NCBI RefSeq assembly: GCF_900021175.1
Contig: NZ_FCOP01000007.1
Span: 124,001-188,000 of the forward strand
From: Pseudenterobacter timonensis
GTDB lineage: Bacteria; Pseudomonadota; Gammaproteobacteria; Enterobacterales; Enterobacteriaceae
DNA length: 64,000 nucleotides
Direction: 5' to 3'
Positions within the stretch are counted from its first letter, which is position 1, and the number at the start of each line of letters is the position of its first letter. The position numbers and the translations under genes are program-made. The notes below the pieces were generated by a model. It saw only the letters and a program-made list of their open reading frames with translations. It was not told where the DNA came from and did no database searches. Shown one piece after another: positions 60,553-64,000 of the stretch.

Positions 60553-61224
60553 ATGAAACGCTTAACGAGTCTGATGCTCTCATTTTTGCTGATCGCCTCT
60601 CCTGCGGCGCTCGCCGGCGTAGTTATGGGCGGGACCCGCGTTGTTTATCCGCAGGAAAGTAAGGAGGTGGCTTTTTCGGTGACAAATAAGGAGAGTGATA
60701 CTCCCTATCTTATTCAGTCATGGGTAGAAAACAGCGATCGGAATAATTCATCCGAACCGCCGTTTATTGCTACGCCGCCGCTGTTCAGACTCGACCCGGA
60801 ACAGACTAACTCTCTGCGTATACAATATACCGGCGCGCCGCTGCCGGAAGATCGTGAATCCGTTTTCTGGCTGAACGTAAAGACCATTTCGCCGAAGCCA
60901 AAAGGGAGCAATAACCAATTACAGATAAATATTAAATCGAAATTCAAAATTTTCTTTCGCCCCGCAAATCTGACCAGCGGCGCGGAGACGGCCTGGAAGA
61001 AAATTACCTTTTCCCGCACCGCCACCGGCGTCACCATGATTAACCCCACGCCGTACTTTATCTCTTTAAGCAGTCTACGCGTGGCAGGAAAAGAGATCCC
61101 TGAGCCGGGGATGATTGGGCCAGGAGAACAACGCCAGCTGCCCGGCCCGACCACGGGGGAAGCGGTCTGGACGGCGATTAATGACTTTGGCGCCATTACG
61201 CCTCCCGCCTCGCAACACTTCTAA
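60553..61224 (+). CDS. Periplasmic fimbrial chaperone (PapD family)
   Basis: 223 residues. Signal peptide to about residue 21 (SPAALA). First Ig-like domain has TRVVYPQESKEVAFSVTN and RLDPEQTNSLRIQYTG, with the conserved VFWLNVKTI strand; second domain includes INPTPYFISLSSL. Arg in TRVVYP and Lys in KSKFKIF are the residues that grip the subunit C-terminus. Lies 31 bp after the pilin gene and just before the usher. Confidence 0.94.
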   Translation: MKRLTSLMLSFLLIASPAALAGVVMGGTRVVYPQESKEVAFSVTNKESDTPYLIQSWVENSDRNNSSEPPFIATPPLFRLDPEQTNSLRIQYTGAPLPEDRESVFWLNVKTISPKPKGSNNQLQINIKSKFKIFFRPANLTSGAETAWKKITFSRTATGVTMINPTPYFISLSSLRVAGKEIPEPGMIGPGEQRQLPGPTTGEAVWTAINDFGAITPPASQHF

Positions 61225-61244
61225 CGCCTTTTGCCCGGGCTCGC

Positions 61245-63722
61245 ATGATGGCTTTTCGATTCGCTCGCAAAGTCCCGCTCGGCATACTGCTGATCCTGTG
61301 CCATAGCCAGGCAGGGCTCACGGAAGATTATTTCGATCCCGCCGCGCTTGAACTCTCTTCATCGGAGCAGGAGCGGGCCGACCTGAGCTATTTTTCGCGT
61401 CAGGGGGGCCAGATGCCGGGCACCTGGCCGGTGATGGTGGCGCTAAACAATCACGATGCGCAGCGGGAAACCGTCACTTTCATTGTGGAAGAGGGCGAAC
61501 TACAGCCGGTATTATCGGTCGATTTTCTGGCGAAGCTCGGGGTAAATGTCGGGGCTGTTCCGGCCTTTTCCCGGCTGCATGAAGGTGAAACCTTTACCCG
61601 GATCGGTGATTTTATCCCTGCCGCCAGCGCCAGATATGATTTCTCTCAGCAGCGCCTGTCGCTGAGTATTCCTCAGGCGGCGATGAAAACCCGCAGCCGC
61701 GGCTATGTGCCACCTTCGCAGTGGGATGACGGCATAACGGCAGGATTTGTCGACTATAGCCTGAACAGCGCTTCCAGCCACAGAACGGAGGGGAACTCCC
61801 GCTCCAGCTATCTTAACTTGCGCAGCGGGTTTAACCTGGGCGCGTGGCGGCTGCGTAACATCGCCTCCTGGAGTCACAGCGACAGCGGGGGCGATCGCTG
61901 GCAGTCGCAAAGCAGCTGGCTGTCCCGGGATCTGCGCGCGCTAAAGAGCCAGCTGCGCGTCGGCGACGCCTGGACATCCGGCGAGATCTTCGACAGCGTG
62001 TCGTTTCGCGGCCTGCAGGTAGCCTCTGACGATAATATGCTGCCCGACAGCGAGCGGGGCTATGCGCCTACGGTCCGCGGCGTGGCGCACAGCTTCGCGA
62101 ACGTTTCCATCTCTCAGCATGGTTACGTGATTTACGAAACCTGGGTGGCCGCCGGGCCGTTTGTGATAAACGACCTCTTTCCCGGCGCCCAGAGCGGCGA
62201 TCTGCTGGTGACCATCACCGAGAGCGACGGCTCCAGACGAACCTTTACCCAGCCCTGGTCCGCCACTCCCTTTATGCTGCGCCAGGGGCGGTTTAAATAC
62301 AGCGTTAACGTCGGCCGTTTTCATAGCGGCGATCCTGATGAACGTCGTCCCGATTTTGTCGAATCGACCTTTTTTTACGGGCTGCCTGCCGCGACGACGC
62401 TCTACGGCGGGCTCCGCATGGCGGAAAACTATCAGGCGTTTGCGCTGGGGGTAGGACACGGATTCGGCGAGCTGGGATCGTTAAGTGTGGATAATATCGT
62501 CGCCAGAAGCGAGCTGCCCGATGGCGAGCGGGCGTCAGGGCAATCCTGGCGCATTCAGTATCAAAAAGATTTCATCTCCACCGGCACCGCCTTTAGTCTC
62601 GCGAGCTACCGCTACGCCACGGGGAATTTTTATGAGTTTAGCCAGCTTAACCAGTCGGACACTCATCAGCTCTGGCTCAATAACCGGCGCAGCCGCTCGC
62701 AGCTGACCGTCACGCAGTCCATGGGCAAGCTGGGCAGCCTTAGCCTCTCCGCCTGGCAGCAGGATTACTGGCATACCCACGGGCAGGACAAGACCATCCA
62801 TCTTGGCTGGTACACCAGCTGGAACGGGGTGAATGCCGGGCTGAGCTATGACTATACCGACTCCGCACAGGAGAGAAATCCGGACCGGATCCTCTCCTTC
62901 AACATCAGCGTGCCGCTGAATAAATGGTTGCCGGGAAGCTCGGTCAACTACTTTACCAGCCATAACAGTCAGGGGGTGGCCACGCAGCAGGTTTCGCTCA
63001 GCGGCACGGCGCTGGAGAACCGCAACCTGAACTACAACCTGCAGCAGAGCTATGTCAGCGGCGGGCAGTCGCAGAGCACCAGCCTGGGCATGCAGTACAG
63101 CGGCGGCTACGGAAACGCCAGCGTGGGCTATGACCAGAGCGGCGACAGCCGCAACCTGAGTCTGGGACTCTCCGGCGGTATTGTGGCGACCCGGTATGGC
63201 GTAACCCTCAGCCAGCCGCTCAGCGATACCCTGGCCCTGATCCGCGCGCCGGGGGCGGAAAACGTGGCGCCGGAAGGGTATAGCACGATCCACACCGACA
63301 GCCGCGGCTACGCCGTTATCCCGTCTGTTTCGCCTTATCGCAAAAATACGCTCAACCTCAATACCGAAACCCTGGGCGAAAACGTGGATGTCGGGCAGAG
63401 CGGAAAGATTGTCATCCCCACCAGCGGCGCGGTGGTGCTGGCGGACTACCAGACTCACATCGGCTATCGCGTTCTTTTCTCGCTGCGCCACCGTGGCGTG
63501 CCGCTGCCCTTCGGCGCCGCGGTCGAGGTGCTGGATCAAGAGGGGAGTCAGGGGATGGTCGCCGACCGTGGCCTGGCTTACCTGAGCGGGGTACCGGAAC
63601 AGGGCACGCTGCGGGTGCGCTGGAATAAAGAGGGGAAAGAGGTCGTCTGCCGCGCCCCCTTTACCCTCGCCGCCGTCCATAAAGCGCCCGGTATTGCCAC
63701 GCTTTCACTTAACTGCCAATAG
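61245..63722 (+). CDS. Outer-membrane fimbrial usher (FimD/PapC family)
   Basis: 825 residues. Signal peptide to about residue 26, N-terminal chaperone-binding domain (DYFDPAALELSS), 24-stranded barrel region with the plug domain in the middle (GYAPTVRGVAHSFANVSISQ), and C-terminal domains ending TLSLNCQ with the usual terminal Cys pair (EVVCRAPF...NCQ). It secretes and assembles the pilins. ATGATG start, 20 bp after the chaperone gene. Confidence 0.95.
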   Translation: MMAFRFARKVPLGILLILCHSQAGLTEDYFDPAALELSSSEQERADLSYFSRQGGQMPGTWPVMVALNNHDAQRETVTFIVEEGELQPVLSVDFLAKLGVNVGAVPAFSRLHEGETFTRIGDFIPAASARYDFSQQRLSLSIPQAAMKTRSRGYVPPSQWDDGITAGFVDYSLNSASSHRTEGNSRSSYLNLRSGFNLGAWRLRNIASWSHSDSGGDRWQSQSSWLSRDLRALKSQLRVGDAWTSGEIFDSVSFRGLQVASDDNMLPDSERGYAPTVRGVAHSFANVSISQHGYVIYETWVAAGPFVINDLFPGAQSGDLLVTITESDGSRRTFTQPWSATPFMLRQGRFKYSVNVGRFHSGDPDERRPDFVESTFFYGLPAATTLYGGLRMAENYQAFALGVGHGFGELGSLSVDNIVARSELPDGERASGQSWRIQYQKDFISTGTAFSLASYRYATGNFYEFSQLNQSDTHQLWLNNRRSRSQLTVTQSMGKLGSLSLSAWQQDYWHTHGQDKTIHLGWYTSWNGVNAGLSYDYTDSAQERNPDRILSFNISVPLNKWLPGSSVNYFTSHNSQGVATQQVSLSGTALENRNLNYNLQQSYVSGGQSQSTSLGMQYSGGYGNASVGYDQSGDSRNLSLGLSGGIVATRYGVTLSQPLSDTLALIRAPGAENVAPEGYSTIHTDSRGYAVIPSVSPYRKNTLNLNTETLGENVDVGQSGKIVIPTSGAVVLADYQTHIGYRVLFSLRHRGVPLPFGAAVEVLDQEGSQGMVADRGLAYLSGVPEQGTLRVRWNKEGKEVVCRAPFTLAAVHKAPGIATLSLNCQ

Positions 63723-63731
63723 AGGTTTGTC

Positions 63732-64000
63732 ATGCGCACGTTTTTGAAATTGGCCATCTATTTCGGCCTGCTGGCGTTATTTGGCGCCCTGAGCTTTCAC
63801 GCTCACGCCGCCAGCTCTACCTGCCGCACCACCCGCGACCAGTGGGTCGTTCAGGTGCCTTTCACCATTGGCTACGCCCCCGGTGTGGCTGACTGGAGCC
63901 CGCTCTCTGCGCCGATCCCCTCTACCGGCGCCGAATTTTTTAGCTGTAGCGGCGGGCCGGATGGCTATCGTAGCCTGGGGTTTATCGGGGCGGACAGCGC
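63732..64000 (+). CDS. Fimbrial tip adhesin/minor subunit, cut by window end
   Basis: The first 89 codons only. A signal peptide (LAIYFGLLALFGALSFHAHA) is followed by ASSTCRTTRDQWVVQVPFTI and a second Cys in FFSCSGGPDG, as in the N-terminal lectin-type domain of chaperone-usher adhesins. It begins 9 bp after the usher. The position, last in order after the usher, supports a tip adhesin; no ligand can be inferred. Confidence 0.75.
   Translation, partial: MRTFLKLAIYFGLLALFGALSFHAHAASSTCRTTRDQWVVQVPFTIGYAPGVADWSPLSAPIPSTGAEFFSCSGGPDGYRSLGFIGADS

Overview
The window is chromosomal DNA from an enteric gammaproteobacterium (Enterobacteriaceae). From selC to the lld operon the gene order is the E. 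coli/Salmonella one: yicJI, yicH, xanP, gltS, recG-trmH-spoT-rpoZ-gmk, ligB, yicG, yicC, rph-pyrE, slmA-dut-coaBC, radC, rpmBG, mutM, coaD, waa cluster, hldD, kbl-tdh, yibQ-envC-gpmI, yibN-grxC-secB-gpsA-cysE, trmL, lldPRD. The LPS core genes (waaE, wabG, wabH, wabN, no waaG/P/Y) are of the Klebsiella/Enterobacter kind, so Enterobacter or a close relative is more likely than Escherichia. Most coding DNA is GC-rich; the first 2.8 kb and the region before the fimbrial operon are clearly AT-richer.

Positions 1-2828 look like the selC-proximal edge of a horizontally acquired island. It holds a broken XRE-type antitoxin gene, a SymE-family toxin-like gene, a divergent 53-residue ribbon-helix-helix-like protein with paired operator-like dyads, and an AT-rich DUF262/DUF1524 (GmrSD-like) putative defence nuclease ending about 80 bp from tRNA-Sec. 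No integrase is visible in the window.

Positions 3212-28653 are core genome: alpha-xyloside uptake and cleavage (yicJ, yicI), xanthine and glutamate transport, the ppGpp operon, pyrimidine synthesis with its attenuator, dUTPase and CoA synthesis, ribosomal proteins L28/L33 and base-excision repair. An exact-period 131-bp tandem array (5 units) downstream of yicH repeatedly copies the last codons of yicH together with REP-like palindromes.

Positions 28657-42336 form the LPS inner and outer core cluster. hldD-waaF-waaC-(GT9)-(GT42-like)-waaL is one minus-strand run and waaQ-wabG-wabH-(GT2)-waaA-waaE-coaD another, with wabN facing the other way between them. Two further glycosyltransferase-like genes lie between tdh and yibQ. 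The GT42/CST-I-like gene at 37353-38258 is the least expected member.

Positions 54762-64000 hold a second palindrome-rich tandem array (about 58-bp units), the L-lactate operon lldPRD with two LldR-like operators 120 bp apart, a roughly 1.1-kb AT-rich regulatory gap, and a chaperone-usher fimbrial operon (major subunit, chaperone, usher, start of an adhesin cut by the window end). The gap contains six Dam GATC sites within 278 bp, four of them arranged as two inverted copies of a 17-bp module. This suggests methylation-dependent, possibly phase-variable, control of the fimbriae and is, with the GT42-like gene, the most interesting new signal here.
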